DNA of 64,000 nt from Romboutsia timonensis (lineage in GTDB: Bacteria; Bacillota; Clostridia; Peptostreptococcales; Peptostreptococcaceae). Below, in pieces: positions 17,393-27,648 of this stretch. The position numbers were made by a program, and so were the translations under genes. Position 1 is the first letter of the stretch. Every line of letters starts with the position of its first letter. Below the pieces are notes generated by a model. That model was not told the DNA's origin. It saw only the letters and a list, made by a program, of their open reading frames with translations, and did no database searches. The stretch lies in assembly GCF_900106845.1 (NCBI RefSeq), contig NZ_LT629850.1, positions 95,433-159,432 on the forward strand. The letters are read 5' to 3'.

Positions 17393-17743
17393 ATGAGTTA
17401 TGATATAAAGTTTAAACAAAGAGCAGTAGAATACCAAAGAGAAGGCCATACTTACAAAGAAACTTGTAAAGTATTTAAAATATCTGAAACAACACTAACT
17501 AGGTGGATAAATAAAGAAAAGGAAGGTAAATTAGGTGAAGTAAAAATACAGGTTAGAAAACCAAAAAAGATTTATCCAGAAAAGTTAATTAAATATATAG
17601 AAAAACATCCAGATGCATATTTAGTTGAGATTGCAGAGGAGTTTAATTGTAGTGAGTGTGCAATAAGAAAAGCATTAAAGAAATTAAATATAACACGAAA
17701 AAAAAGACAACTTCATACAAAGAACAATGTAAGGAAAAAGTAA
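17393..17743 (+). CDS. IS630 transposase, first frame (DNA-binding part)
   Basis: 116 residues with the N-terminal helix-turn-helix of IS630 transposases (VEYQREGHTYKETCKVFKISETTLTRWI) and a second one (LVEIAEEFNCSECAIRKALKKL). Read alone it ends soon after an eight-A run (17698-17705). A -1 slip there joins it to the catalytic frame at 17656-18237, giving one transposase of about 280 residues. No clear ribosome site precedes the ATG. Confidence 0.82.
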   Translation: MSYDIKFKQRAVEYQREGHTYKETCKVFKISETTLTRWINKEKEGKLGEVKIQVRKPKKIYPEKLIKYIEKHPDAYLVEIAEEFNCSECAIRKALKKLNITRKKRQLHTKNNVRKK

Positions 17744-18237
17744 ATAAATATTTAAATGAGATAAAAAACTTTAGCGAAGAAGATATAGTATATATTGATG
17801 AAACAGGAATACAAGGTTATATTTATAGAGAATATGCAAGAGCTATAAGAGGTAAAAAAGTTTACGATAAAATACCAGGTAAAAAATACAAAAGAACAAA
17901 TATAGTAGCAGGAAAATGTGGAGATAAGATTATCTCTCCTTTAGTGTACGATAAAATAATGGATAGTAAGTTTTTCGAAAAATGGTTTAAAGAAATGTTT
18001 TTAAATGAAGTAGAAAAAAATAAAGCTATTGTAATGGATAATGCAACATTTCATTGTAAGAGTAGATTATACGAATTATGTAAAAATGCTAATAAAAATC
18101 TAAAACTAATATTTTTACCACCATATTCTCCAAATTTAAATCCTATAGAAAAGTATTGGGCAACATTAAAGAAAAATTTGAAAAAAATAACTAAAAATAA
18201 CAAGAGCCTTGAAGAATCTATTTACGAACTTTTTTAA
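17656..18237 (+). CDS. IS630 transposase, second frame (DDE catalytic part)
   Basis: The catalytic DDE domain with all three acidic residues: YIDETGIQ, VMDNATFH and PNLNPIEKYW. It lies in the -1 frame relative to the upstream part and overlaps it by 88 bases. The nominal start at 17656 has no ribosome site, so expression by programmed -1 frameshifting on the A8 run at 17698-17705 is the likely route. The stop falls just inside the right terminal repeat region. Confidence 0.85.
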   Translation: MCNKKSIKEIKYNTKKKTTSYKEQCKEKVNKYLNEIKNFSEEDIVYIDETGIQGYIYREYARAIRGKKVYDKIPGKKYKRTNIVAGKCGDKIISPLVYDKIMDSKFFEKWFKEMFLNEVEKNKAIVMDNATFHCKSRLYELCKNANKNLKLIFLPPYSPNLNPIEKYWATLKKNLKKITKNNKSLEESIYELF

Positions 18238-18316
18238 GTTCGACTACTATAATAGATGAAGTTGGTAAAAATAGAATAAATAATAAAATGTACATAATAG
18301 AAAGTTGGTGAAATGT

Positions 18317-19468
18317 ATGGAGATATATTTAGATAATAGTGCTACAACGAAGCCGTATAAAGAGGTTATAGATAAAATGGTTTATGCACTTGATACAGAC
18401 TATGCAAATCCATCTTCTTTACATAGAAAAGGTGTAGAAGTTGAAAAAAATATAAAAAATATAAGACAAAGTATAGCGAAAACATTAGGTGCAAAAGATA
18501 AAGAAATATACTTTACATCTGGAGGAACAGAGTCTAATAATACTATAATAAGAGGTATTGTTGCTTTAAATAAAAAAAGAAAAAATCATATAATATCAAC
18601 TACTATAGAGCATCCATCGGTATTAAATACTCTAAAGGATTTAGAATCTGAAGGTTGCGAAGTTACATATTTAGAAGTTGATAAAAATGGTAAAATAGAT
18701 ATAGAGGAGTTTAAAAATGCATTAAAGCCTACAACTTGCTTAGTTACAATAATGCATGTTAATAATGAGATTGGTAGCATACAGCCGATACAGGAGATAA
18801 GTAAGCATCTTAAAACATTAAAAGATAAAGTATACTTACATGTAGATGCCGTTCAATCTTATGCTAAGATAAACTTTAGACCATCAAGATACAATATAGA
18901 TTTTATGAGTGTTAGTGGACATAAGGTACATGGACCAAAAGGAATAGGATTTATATATGTTAAAGAAAATAATAGAATAAAGCCTATTTTAACTGGTGGA
19001 GGACAAGAAATAGGAATAAGATCAGGAACAGAAAATACACCAGGTATATATGGCTTAGGAGAAGCTATAAGAATAATAAATGAAGACTTAGATGGTAAAA
19101 TAGAAAAAATGAAAAATCTAAGGGATTTATTAAAAAAAGAAATAATCGAAAATATAGAAGAAATAAAGATAAATTCTCCAGAAGATGGAGTTTGTCATAT
19201 ATTAAATGTTACTTTTTATGGAATAAAGGGAGAAGTGCTACTTCATTACCTTGAACAAAAAGGTGTGTATGTATCTACTGGATCAGCTTGTTCATCTAAG
19301 AAAAAAGGTAGCCATGTATTAAATGCTATAGGACTTTCTCCACAAGAAATAGAAGGAGCAATAAGATTTAGTTTATCTGATTTAAACACAGAAGAGGAAA
19401 TAAAAGAAGCAGTTAAAATAGTCAAAGAATCAGTAAGTGATTTAAGAATGATAATGAGAAGAAGATAA
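18317..19468 (+). CDS. Cysteine desulfurase (IscS/NifS class V aminotransferase)
   Basis: A PLP enzyme that releases persulfide sulfur from cysteine. MEIYLDNSATTKPYKEV at the N-terminus, the PLP lysine in SVSGHKVHGPKG, and the active-site cysteine in STGSACSSKKKGSHVL are all present. ATG 18317 (383 residues) is chosen because GGTG lies just before it; TTG 18305 and GTG 18308 are upstream in frame. thiI follows after 41 bases, so this enzyme most likely supplies sulfur for 4-thiouridine in tRNA. The IS630 copy ends 67 bases upstream and may have separated the gene from its older promoter. Confidence 0.93.
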   Translation: MEIYLDNSATTKPYKEVIDKMVYALDTDYANPSSLHRKGVEVEKNIKNIRQSIAKTLGAKDKEIYFTSGGTESNNTIIRGIVALNKKRKNHIISTTIEHPSVLNTLKDLESEGCEVTYLEVDKNGKIDIEEFKNALKPTTCLVTIMHVNNEIGSIQPIQEISKHLKTLKDKVYLHVDAVQSYAKINFRPSRYNIDFMSVSGHKVHGPKGIGFIYVKENNRIKPILTGGGQEIGIRSGTENTPGIYGLGEAIRIINEDLDGKIEKMKNLRDLLKKEIIENIEEIKINSPEDGVCHILNVTFYGIKGEVLLHYLEQKGVYVSTGSACSSKKKGSHVLNAIGLSPQEIEGAIRFSLSDLNTEEEIKEAVKIVKESVSDLRMIMRRR

Positions 19469-19509
19469 TCAATTTAAGAATGACAAAATTAAGTTAAGAG
19501 GTGGAAAAA

Positions 19510-20682
19510 TTGTACAATATATTAATTGTTAAGTATGGAGAAATAGGTGTAAAGGGTAAAAATAGATATATATTTGAAAACAAACTTATAAAAAATGTAA
19601 AAAATATATTAAAGCCTATAGGAAAGTTTAATGTATATAAAGAATATGGAAGAATATACGTTGATTTAGATGGATATGATTATGAAGAAGTAGTAGAGGA
19701 AGTTAGAAAGGTATTTGGTATAGTTGGAGTTTGCCCAGCTGTAAGAGCAGAAAAAGACTATAATTTATTAAAAGAGTTAGCATTAAAAATGTTAGAAGAA
19801 AAAATAGAGCAGGGATATAAGTCTTTTAAGGTTGATTCAAGAAGAGGAGATAAAGATTTTAAATTAACTTCTCAAGAGATGAGCTTAGATATAGGTGGAT
19901 ACTTAGTATCTCAAGTAAAAGATAAAATAGCAGTAGATGTTAGAAATCCAGAAGTAAAAATACACTGTGAATTAAGACAAAATCATGTAATGGTATATAG
20001 TGATACAATTCCAGGTTATGGTGGATTACCTCTAGGAACTAATGGTAGAGCAATGTCACTTTTATCAGGTGGTATAGATTCTCCAGTAGCATCATGGATG
20101 GTAGCTAAAAGAGGTATGGAGTTAGAATGTATACACTTCCATAGTTATCCTTTCACTAGTGAAAAATCACAAGAGAAGGTTAGAGATTTAGCTCAAATTT
20201 TAGCTAAGTACTGTGGTAGAGTAAGATTACACAAAGTAAATATGTTAGAGATACAAAAATCTATAGGTTTAAATTGTAAAGATGAAGAGATGACTATAAT
20301 ATCAAGAAGATTTATGATGAGAATAGCAGAAAGAGTAGCTGAGAGCAGACACTGTGATGCATTAGTTACTGGAGAAAGTATAGGACAAGTTGCATCTCAA
20401 ACAATACAAGGTTTAACTTGTACAAATGCTTCGGTAAAAATGCCTGTATTTAGACCACTTATAGCTATGGATAAAACTGAAATAATAGAAGTAGCTCAAA
20501 AAATAGGAACATTTGAAACATCTATATTACCAGAAGAAGATTGCTGTACAGTATTCTCTCCTAAAAAACCAGTTACAAAACCTAAATTAGATAGAATAGA
20601 GAAGTCTGAAAATAAATTAGATGTAGAAAAATTAATACAAGATGCAATAGATAATATAGAAGTTGAAGATATAGAGTTTTAA
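19510..20682 (+). CDS. thiI: tRNA 4-thiouridine synthase ThiI
   Basis: Adenylates uridine 8 of tRNA and exchanges it for sulfur. A N-terminal ferredoxin-like and THUMP region is followed by the PP-loop ATPase domain ([15 protein letters not shown]). The TTG at 19510 is the best start (390 residues, [17 protein letters not shown]), since AGAGGTGG lies 5 bases ahead; the GTG at 19501 falls within that site. The C-terminal rhodanese domain found in enterobacterial ThiI is absent, as in most Firmicutes. It is in an operon with the cysteine desulfurase. Confidence 0.94.
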   Translation: MYNILIVKYGEIGVKGKNRYIFENKLIKNVKNILKPIGKFNVYKEYGRIYVDLDGYDYEEVVEEVRKVFGIVGVCPAVRAEKDYNLLKELALKMLEEKIEQGYKSFKVDSRRGDKDFKLTSQEMSLDIGGYLVSQVKDKIAVDVRNPEVKIHCELRQNHVMVYSDTIPGYGGLPLGTNGRAMSLLSGGIDSPVASWMVAKRGMELECIHFHSYPFTSEKSQEKVRDLAQILAKYCGRVRLHKVNMLEIQKSIGLNCKDEEMTIISRRFMMRIAERVAESRHCDALVTGESIGQVASQTIQGLTCTNASVKMPVFRPLIAMDKTEIIEVAQKIGTFETSILPEEDCCTVFSPKKPVTKPKLDRIEKSENKLDVEKLIQDAIDNIEVEDIEF

Positions 20683-20690
20683 TATAAATA

Positions 20691-20729
20691 AAATCCGTTA
20701 TAATGGTAATTCATTATAGCGGATTTTTT
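20691..20729 (+). terminator. Terminator of thiI
   Basis: AAATCCGTTATAATG / CATTATAGCGGATTT, a 15-bp stem with one mismatch, followed by a T run, 8 bases after the stop. Confidence 0.92.
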
Positions 20730-20817
20730 CGTATAAGGAAACTATAGCATGAATATATTTGTGGATAACCTATGAATATAAATAATATCAATAACTTTAT
20801 AAATGAAAAAATGACAT

Positions 20818-20888
20818 TTTGAGTAACGGATATGTGCATAACGATAGCCTGGATATATGATTGGCTAAATGAGTGAAGCGAATTTTTT
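20818..20888 (+). repeat. Dispersed structured intergenic element, copy B
   Basis: Starts TTTTGAGTAACGGATA and ends GAGTGAAGCGAATTTT, matching copies A and C. An internal TAGCC (20845-20849) / GGCTA (20863-20867) stem replaces the stems of the other copies. It fills much of the 315-base gap between thiI and pflA; nothing else is seen there apart from terminators. Confidence 0.55.
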
Positions 20889-20956
20889 ATTATAATAATT
20901 ATATCATGAAAAATTATAAAACTTAATAGTAGTTTATAGTAAAGAAAAGTATATTA

Positions 20957-20989
20957 TAAAAGACTATCTTAAGTTCAAGATAGCCTTTT
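20957..20989 (-). terminator. Terminator of pflA
   Basis: AAGACTATCTT / AAGATAGCCTT stem with flanking A and T runs; it can act on both strands and lies 9 bases after the pflA stop. Confidence 0.85.
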
Positions 20990-20997
20990 ATTGATAT

Positions 20998-21741
20998 TTA
21001 TTTAGATTTACTGTTAAATACTTTAACACCGAATTTTTCTACTATTTCACTAGCTTTAGCAACATCTTCACTAGTAGCATCTTCAATATCCTTTAATTCA
21101 TAATTTAACCCCATACTTTCCCATTTATGAACACCTATAGAATGATATGGTAAGAACTCAAATCTTTCTACGTTGTTAAGTTTAGATACAAATTCACCTA
21201 GAGCTTCTAAGTTTTCTTTATTATCTGTTATACCTGGAAGTAATACGTGTCTTATCCAAACTGGTATATTTCTTTCATCTAAATGTTTAGCTAACTTAAG
21301 CGATTTTTCAACTCCAACACCAGTTAACTCTTTAGATTCTTCTTCTATCATATGTTTTAAATCAAGTAATACAAGATCAGTATTATCTAATATAGGATCT
21401 ATAACATCAATATTTACGAATCCAGATGTATCTAGACAAGTGTGTATTTTATTTTCTTTAGCTTTAATAAATAGTTCATTTAAGAACTCAGGTTGTAAAG
21501 TTGCTTCACCACCAGATACAGTTATTCCGCCACCTGAAGCATTCATATATGATTTGTATTTTAAAGCTTGAGTAATCACTTCATCTGTTGTATATTCTTT
21601 TCCTGACTTTGTATCCCAAGTATCTCTATTGTGACAATACTTACATCTTAATGCACATCCTTGCATAAATAATATAAATCTTATTCCTGGACCATCTACT
21701 GTTCCAAATGTTTCTATTGAATGAACTCTTCCTTTTACCAT
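20998..21741 (-). CDS. pflA: Pyruvate formate-lyase activating enzyme
   Basis: A radical SAM enzyme that installs the glycyl radical on pyruvate formate-lyase. The CxxxCxxC cluster motif is in GCALRCKYCHNRDTW, with the glycine-rich SAM-binding SGGGITVSGGEATLQ. ATG 21741 gives 247 residues and has AGAGGTG just ahead; the in-frame GTG at 21750 overlaps that site. It lies downstream of pflB on the same strand with 424 bases between, which hold two hairpins and otherwise only AT-rich sequence, so the two genes may be transcribed separately. Confidence 0.95.
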   Translation of the reverse strand: MVKGRVHSIETFGTVDGPGIRFILFMQGCALRCKYCHNRDTWDTKSGKEYTTDEVITQALKYKSYMNASGGGITVSGGEATLQPEFLNELFIKAKENKIHTCLDTSGFVNIDVIDPILDNTDLVLLDLKHMIEEESKELTGVGVEKSLKLAKHLDERNIPVWIRHVLLPGITDNKENLEALGEFVSKLNNVERFEFLPYHSIGVHKWESMGLNYELKDIEDATSEDVAKASEIVEKFGVKVFNSKSK

Positions 21742-22054
21742 AATAGTCACCTCTAAGTTGATTTTAATTAAGTTTATTCCGCTATAATTTAATATACTGT
21801 ATACAAAACAATATAATTAAATTATATGATATTCCTTATTTTAAGTCTATATAATCTATATAAATTGATAATTAATTATTTCATTTTTATATTATAATAA
21901 TACCCAAAATAAAAAAGGCTAAAAATAAATTTAAATATTTTACAAAAATATTAATTATATAATGTGATAAATAGAGAAGTAGAAGAGAAAATATAAAATA
22001 ATAAAGGATAAATATATTAGATTTGGATAGAATAAGATTATAAGAATAAAAAAG

Positions 22055-22083
22055 AGAGTGTAAGTTGATGAGACTTACACTCT
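22055..22083 (-). terminator. Terminator of pflB
   Basis: A perfect 11-bp stem AGAGTGTAAGT / ACTTACACTCT. On the minus strand it is followed by TCTTTTTTATTC. Confidence 0.88.
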
Positions 22084-22113
22084 AAAAAATATATATACTT
22101 TGATTGTTGATGA

Positions 22114-22147
22114 TTAAATCTTACTAGTGAGCGGGGGTAAGATTTAA
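22114..22147 (-). terminator. Second hairpin after pflB
   Basis: A perfect 11-bp stem TTAAATCTTAC / GTAAGATTTAA 28 bases after the pflB stop, without a T run. With the next hairpin it forms a tandem 3' structure, perhaps protecting the mRNA end. Confidence 0.6.
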
Positions 22148-22174
22148 TTAATAAAATTTATTTTTAGTTATAAA

Positions 22175-24406
22175 TTAAGCCATTTTTCCGTGGAATGTTC
22201 TGTTTATAACGTCTAATTGTTGTTCTTTAGTTAATTTTATAAAGTTAACAGCGTATCCTGAAACTCTTATAGTTAATTGAGGATATTTTTCTGGATGTTC
22301 CATAGCATCTTCTAGAGTAGCTCTATCAAATACGTTAACGTTTAAGTGATGAGCTCCATCTGTGAAGTATCCATCCATCATGCAAGAAAGATTTCTAACT
22401 CTTTCATTCATATCTTTTCCTAAAGCACCAGGTACTATAGAGAAAGTATTAGATATACCATCTTGAGAATGCTCATATGGTAATTTAGCAACAGATGATA
22501 ATGAAGCTAAAGCACCGCTATTATCTCTTCCGTGCATTGGGTTTGCTCCTGGAGCGAATGGAGCACCAGCTCTTCTACCACATGGAGTGTTACCAGTTTT
22601 CTTACCGTAAACAACGTTTGAAGTTATTGTTAATACTGATTGAGTATGAACTGAATTTCTATAAGTTTTGTTCTTTCTTATTTTGTTCATCATAGACTCA
22701 ACTAAGTATATAGCTATATCGTCAACTCTATCATCGTTGTTTCCGTATTTTGGATAATCTCCTTCTATTTCGAAGTCAACAGCTACACCAGCTTCGTTTC
22801 TTATAGTTTTAACTTTAGCGTATTTTATAGCAGATAATGAGTCAGCAGCAACTGATAATCCAGCTATACCACAAGCCATAGTTCTGAATACATCTCTATC
22901 ATGTAAAGCCATTTCTAATGCTTCATAAGAGTATTTATCATGCATGTAGTGGATTACATTTAATGTATTTACATATAAGTTTGCTAACCAATCAGTGAAT
23001 GGTTCGAATCTTTCCATTACTTTATCGTAATCTAAGTATTCATCCATTATTGGTTCGAATCTTGGTCCTACTTGAGCACCTGATTTTTCGTCAACCCCAC
23101 CGTTTATAGCGTATAATAAAGTTTTAGCTAAGTTAACTCTAGCTCCGAAGAATTGCATTTGCTTACCTATTCTCATTGCAGATACACAACAAGCTATACC
23201 GTAGTCATCTCCCCAGTAAGGTCTCATTAAGTCGTCGTTTTCGTATTGAACTGAACTTGTATCTATAGATACTTTAGAACAGAAATCTTTGAATCCTTGT
23301 GGGAAATCTTTTGACCAAAGTACTGTTAAGTTTGGTTCTGGAGAAGGTCCTATAGTGTAAAGAGTATTTAAAACTCTGAATGAGTTTTTAGTTACTAATG
23401 TTCTACCATCTACACCCATACCACCGATTGACTCAGTTACCCAAGTTGGGTCTCCAGAGAATAATTCGTTGTAATCAGGAGTTCTTAAGAATTTAACCAT
23501 TCTTAATTTCATAACGAAGTGGTCCATTAATTCTTGAACTTCTTCTTCAGTTATAGTTCCAGCTTTTAAATCTCTTTCGAAGTATATATCTAAGAAAGTA
23601 GAAGTTCTACCTATTGACATAGCAGCACCATTTTGGTCTTTTATAGCTGCTAAGTAAGCAAAGTATAACCATTGTACAGCTTCTCTTGAGTTAGTAGCTG
23701 GCTTAGATATATCGAATCCGTAAGATTCAGCCATTCTCTTTAATGCTTGTAAAGCTTTTATTTGATCAGATATTTCTTCTCTTAATCTTATTGTATCTTC
23801 ATCCATGCAAGAAACTTCTAAAGAAAGTTTTTGCTCGTTTTTGTCTTCTATTAATCTATCAACACCGTATAAAGCAACTCTTCTGTAGTCACCTATTATT
23901 CTACCTCTTCCGTAAGCATCTGGAAGACCAGTTATTATACCAGATTTTCTAGCAGCTCTCATTTCAGTAGTATAAGCATCGAAAACACCTTGGTTATGAG
24001 TTTTTCTATACTTAGTGAATATTTCACTTACTAATGGGTCACACTTGAATCCATAAGCTTCACAAGAACTTTCAACCATTCTTATTCCACCTTCTGGCAT
24101 TATAGCTCTTTTTAAAGGAGCATCAGTTTGTAAACCTACAACTGTTTCCTTATCTTTATTTATATATCCAGGTGCATAAGCATCTATAGCTGATACTGTT
24201 TTAGTATCAACATCAAGAGTACCACCATTTTCTCTTTCTTTTTTGAATAATTCCATTACCTCTTCCCATAATTGCTTAGTGTTTTCAGTAGCACCAGCTA
24301 AGAAAGAGTCATCTCCTTCATATGGAGTGTAGTTTGCTTGGATGAACCCTCTAACATCTATTTCCTTAGTCCATCTACCTTCTTTAAATCCTTGCCATGC
24401 ATTCAT
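22175..24406 (-). CDS. pflB: Formate C-acetyltransferase (pyruvate formate-lyase)
   Basis: A glycyl-radical enzyme that converts pyruvate and CoA into acetyl-CoA and formate. The active-site pair is Cys406-Cys407 (IACCVSAM), and the radical site is Gly717 in RVSGYAVNF near the C-terminus. The 743-residue length is typical. The ribosome site AAGGAGG is excellent. The formate it makes can feed the methyl branch of the Wood-Ljungdahl pathway, whose carbonyl part is encoded at the left end of the window. The 300-base region upstream is AT-rich; a TTGTTAA half-site on the minus strand near 24495 resembles half a Rex operator but the other half is poor. Confidence 0.97.
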   Translation of the reverse strand: MNAWQGFKEGRWTKEIDVRGFIQANYTPYEGDDSFLAGATENTKQLWEEVMELFKKERENGGTLDVDTKTVSAIDAYAPGYINKDKETVVGLQTDAPLKRAIMPEGGIRMVESSCEAYGFKCDPLVSEIFTKYRKTHNQGVFDAYTTEMRAARKSGIITGLPDAYGRGRIIGDYRRVALYGVDRLIEDKNEQKLSLEVSCMDEDTIRLREEISDQIKALQALKRMAESYGFDISKPATNSREAVQWLYFAYLAAIKDQNGAAMSIGRTSTFLDIYFERDLKAGTITEEEVQELMDHFVMKLRMVKFLRTPDYNELFSGDPTWVTESIGGMGVDGRTLVTKNSFRVLNTLYTIGPSPEPNLTVLWSKDFPQGFKDFCSKVSIDTSSVQYENDDLMRPYWGDDYGIACCVSAMRIGKQMQFFGARVNLAKTLLYAINGGVDEKSGAQVGPRFEPIMDEYLDYDKVMERFEPFTDWLANLYVNTLNVIHYMHDKYSYEALEMALHDRDVFRTMACGIAGLSVAADSLSAIKYAKVKTIRNEAGVAVDFEIEGDYPKYGNNDDRVDDIAIYLVESMMNKIRKNKTYRNSVHTQSVLTITSNVVYGKKTGNTPCGRRAGAPFAPGANPMHGRDNSGALASLSSVAKLPYEHSQDGISNTFSIVPGALGKDMNERVRNLSCMMDGYFTDGAHHLNVNVFDRATLEDAMEHPEKYPQLTIRVSGYAVNFIKLTKEQQLDVINRTFHGKMA

Positions 24407-24715
24407 TTGAATAGCCTCCTTAGTTAAGGTTTTAAAATTTTTTATTTGTTATATTTATATTAAATCTAGCTAGATAATTTTTAACAATATAATAATAACA
24501 TATGAGTCGTATTTTGTATACATAAAAAATATATAGTATTATTTTATAATGATTAAATTTATTAAGTGTTCTTATATTGAGATATATACCAGAGTATTAT
24601 ATCTTTAAACTCATAATTATAAAAAAATATAAATTATTTTTAAATTTTTAAAAATTAAAAGATAGCATATATATCTATCAACTGAATACTTATTAGTATA
24701 AGGGGGTGCTTGTAT

Positions 24716-25675
24716 ATGTTTATTACAATAATATTATTTTTAATTGGATTTGTATTGATTACAAAAGGGGCTGATATTTTTATAAACTGTACAGTAGATA
24801 TAGGAAAGAAAACAAATATATCAGAAATTATATTAGGAGCTACTATAGTAAGTTTTGCGACCACATTACCTGAACTTACAGTATCATTATTTGCATCTTT
24901 AGATGGTCACACTACAATGAGTTTAGGAAATGCGGTGGGGTCTATTATTTGTAATACAGGATTAGTTTTAGGGCTAGTAGCGTTTATAAGTCCTTTTAGA
25001 GTTGATAAAAATATGTTTTTCTCTAAATCTGTATTGCTACTAATTTGTGTTGTATTGTTGCTTTTATTAGGAATAGATAAGAAGATAACAAAAATAGATT
25101 CAATACCACTTTTAGCTATGCTTGCTATATATATGTATTCAAACTATAGAAGTGCAGTTGGAAATGGGAGTAGATCTAGAGGAAATAATACATTGAAAGT
25201 TAAAGGAAATAATGATTTTAGAGAATGGGCGAAGATAATTTTAATTTTTGTTTTAGGACTAATTATGATGGTGATAGGTTCTAGGTTATTAGTAGATAAT
25301 GGTGTAATAATAGCTGAGTGGATAGGAGTACCTCAAGGGGTTATAAGTCTTACAGTTATAGCACTTGGAACGTCTTTACCAGAATTAGTATCATCATTAA
25401 CAGCAATAAAGAAAAATCATCATGCTATATCTGTTGGAAATATATTAGGTGCAAATGTATTAAATATAGTATCTGTAATAGGAATATCTTCTATACCAAA
25501 CGATATACCTATACTATCTCAAAATATGAATATAGATTTTCCATTTATGATACTTTTATTACTTACATTAATATTACCAACTATTAAAAATAACAAGTTA
25601 TATAGATTGCAAGGTTTAATAATGCTTATTATTTATTTCATTTATATAGGAACTTTATATACTATGTATATATAA
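24716..25675 (+). CDS. Calcium/sodium antiporter (CaCA family, YrbG type)
   Basis: An inner-membrane cation/Ca2+ exchanger. The 319-residue protein is a two-fold repeat of five hydrophobic segments. Each half has an alpha-repeat, GATIVSFATTLPELTVSL and TVIALGTSLPELVSSL, with the ion-binding glutamates in TLPEL and SLPEL. ATG 24716 is preceded by AGGGGGTG; the in-frame TTG at 24710 is too close to that site. Monocistronic. The direction and ion partner in vivo cannot be told from sequence. Confidence 0.9.
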   Translation: MFITIILFLIGFVLITKGADIFINCTVDIGKKTNISEIILGATIVSFATTLPELTVSLFASLDGHTTMSLGNAVGSIICNTGLVLGLVAFISPFRVDKNMFFSKSVLLLICVVLLLLLGIDKKITKIDSIPLLAMLAIYMYSNYRSAVGNGSRSRGNNTLKVKGNNDFREWAKIILIFVLGLIMMVIGSRLLVDNGVIIAEWIGVPQGVISLTVIALGTSLPELVSSLTAIKKNHHAISVGNILGANVLNIVSVIGISSIPNDIPILSQNMNIDFPFMILLLLTLILPTIKNNKLYRLQGLIMLIIYFIYIGTLYTMYI

Positions 25676-25817
25676 ATAGGTAAGAAATATATTTTATATC
25701 ATCTTGAATATTATACATATGTGAAGGGTAAAATATTAATTGCATATTATCTCAAATAAATATATAATGGATAGGATGGATAGGTTAGATAAACTGATAA
25801 CGGAAAGGAAACAACAT

Positions 25818-27443
25818 ATGAATATAATAAAATTTGAAGATTTACCAATAAGTGATGATATAAAAAGAGCTGTAATAGAAATGGGATTTGAAGAACCATC
25901 TCCGATACAATCACAGTCTATACCTGTGATTTTATCGGGAAAAGATGTTATCGGACAAGCTCAAACAGGAACGGGAAAAACAGCAGCATTCAGTATACCA
26001 CTATTAGAAATGATTAATCCTGAAGAGAAAAATGTACAAGCGGTAGTACTTTGTCCGACTAGAGAACTTGCAATACAAGTTTCAACTGAAATAAGAAAAA
26101 TAGGTAAATACATGCACGGAATAAAAAGTTTACCTGTATACGGTGGACAACCAATAGAAAGACAAATAAAAGCATTAAAGAGTGGAGTTCAAATAGTAAT
26201 AGGTACTCCAGGGCGTGTTATAGACCATATAAACCGTAAAACATTAAAAATGGATAATGTAAAAATGGTTATACTAGATGAAGCTGATGAAATGTTAGAT
26301 ATGGGATTCAGAGAAGATATAGAAATGATTCTAAGTAAAACTCCAGAAGAAAGACAAACTACTTTCTTCTCAGCAACTATGCCAAAGGGTATATTAGAGT
26401 TAACTAAAAAATATCAAAAGAATCCAGAACATATAAAAGTTGTTAGAAAAGAACTTACAGTTCCTAATATAAAGCAATACTATATAGAAACAAGATCGGC
26501 TAACAAATTAGAAGTATTAAGCAGATTAATAGATGTATACAATCCTAAGTTATCTGTAGTTTTCACAAATACTAAAAAAGGTGCAGATGAGTTAGTTAGT
26601 GATTTACAAGCTAGAGGATACTTTGCAGATGCATTACATGGAGATTTAAAGCAAACTCAAAGAGATATAGTAATGGATAAGTTTAGAAATGGAACAATAG
26701 ATATATTAGTAGCTACAGATGTTGCAGCTAGAGGTATAGATGTTGATGATGTTGAAGCTGTATTTAACTATGATTTACCACAAGATGAAGAATACTATGT
26801 ACACAGAATAGGTAGAACTGGTAGAGCAGGTAGAAGTGGTATATCATTCTCATTTGTATTCGGAAAAGAAATGAGAAAAATGAGAGATATAGAAAGATAT
26901 ACTAAAACAAAATTAATTAAGCATGATATACCATCAGTTGCAGATGTTGAAGAAAAGAAAGTAAATACATTCTTCAATCAAGTTAAAGAAGTTATAGAAG
27001 CAGGTCATTTAACTAAGCAAATACAATGGTTAGAAAACTTCTGTTCAGAATCAGAAACTGAGTATGGTGTAGTAGATATAGCAGCAGCTCTTTTAAAGAT
27101 AGCTTTAGGAGATGAAGAAAAACAAGAAATAGTTGAAGAACCATCAAGATCTCGTAAAGAAGGTCGTTCTAAGTCAAAAGATACTGGAGCTAGTGAAGGT
27201 ATGATAAGACTATTTATAAATGTTGGTAGAAACCAAAGAGTTCAAGCTAAAGATATATTAGGAGCTATAGCTGGAGAAGTTGGAATACCTGGTAAATTAG
27301 TTGGAACAATAGATATATATGATAAATATACTTTCGTTGAAGTACCTAAGCAAAATGCTAAAAAGGTATTAGAAAAAATGAAAGACATAAAGATAAAAGG
27401 AAATAAGATAAATATAGAAAGAGCCAACAGAAAAAGAAAGTAA
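25818..27443 (+). CDS. DEAD-box RNA helicase with DbpA-type RNA-binding domain
   Basis: An ATP-dependent RNA helicase of the CshA/DeaD/DbpA group for ribosome assembly or RNA turnover. It has a Q motif before AQTGTGKT (motif I), PTRELA, DEADEMLDMGF (motif II), FSATMP and HRIGRTGRAGR (motif VI). A charged linker (about residues 440-465) leads to a C-terminal DbpA RNA-recognition-like domain (MIRLFINVGRNQRVQAKDIL to the end), which in DbpA targets 23S rRNA. The start at ATG 25818 (541 residues) has GGAAAGG upstream; 26 earlier in-frame codons have no ribosome site. Confidence 0.92.
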   Translation: MNIIKFEDLPISDDIKRAVIEMGFEEPSPIQSQSIPVILSGKDVIGQAQTGTGKTAAFSIPLLEMINPEEKNVQAVVLCPTRELAIQVSTEIRKIGKYMHGIKSLPVYGGQPIERQIKALKSGVQIVIGTPGRVIDHINRKTLKMDNVKMVILDEADEMLDMGFREDIEMILSKTPEERQTTFFSATMPKGILELTKKYQKNPEHIKVVRKELTVPNIKQYYIETRSANKLEVLSRLIDVYNPKLSVVFTNTKKGADELVSDLQARGYFADALHGDLKQTQRDIVMDKFRNGTIDILVATDVAARGIDVDDVEAVFNYDLPQDEEYYVHRIGRTGRAGRSGISFSFVFGKEMRKMRDIERYTKTKLIKHDIPSVADVEEKKVNTFFNQVKEVIEAGHLTKQIQWLENFCSESETEYGVVDIAAALLKIALGDEEKQEIVEEPSRSRKEGRSKSKDTGASEGMIRLFINVGRNQRVQAKDILGAIAGEVGIPGKLVGTIDIYDKYTFVEVPKQNAKKVLEKMKDIKIKGNKINIERANRKRK

Positions 27444-27449
27444 TTAATT

Positions 27450-27480
27450 AGGAGCACCTATTTTAGGGCTCCTTTTATTT
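27450..27480 (+). terminator. Terminator of the DEAD-box gene
   Basis: AGGAGC / GCTCCT stem followed by TTTTATTTT, 6 bases after the stop. Confidence 0.8.
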
Positions 27481-27578
27481 TGCAAAGATACAATTGGAGA
27501 AAGGTTGTATAGGTATTTAAGTAACATACAATTAAACCTTTATAGACACAATAAAACAAAAGTAGTTAAATTTCATTG

Positions 27579-27604
27579 AAGGATAAGAGTTAGTTCTATA
27601 GAAT
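27579..27604 (+). promoter_or_regulatory. Sigma-H type promoter of the spoIIA operon
   Basis: AAGGATAA (27579-27586), 13 bases, then AGAAT (27600-27604). This fits the sigma-H pattern AGGAWWT-N12-14-RGAAT known upstream of spoIIA in Bacillus and clostridia, and it lies 45 bases before spoIIAA. Confidence 0.7.
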
Positions 27605-27648
27605 TCATAATATGTTAATACTTTTATAGAAGATAAGGGGGAATACTA

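Larger units (their letters stand above)
17334..18249 (+). mobile_element. IS630-family insertion sequence
   Basis: 916 bp with imperfect terminal inverted repeats: left TAGTAAACGAACTTAA and right (inverted) TAGTAGTCGAACTTAA, 14 of 16 matching. A TA dinucleotide flanks each side (17332-17333 and 18250-18251), as expected for IS630-type insertion at TA. It carries two overlapping frames that together encode a full DDE transposase. It stands between the small RNA pair and the cysteine desulfurase gene, in the same direction as the latter. It looks intact. The exact ends are my reading of the repeats and could shift by one or two bases. Confidence 0.85.

Noticed and set aside
24480-24510. Possible Rex operator upstream of pflB
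   Set aside because: Only one half-site (TTGTTAA) is good; the inverted half is too poor to claim.
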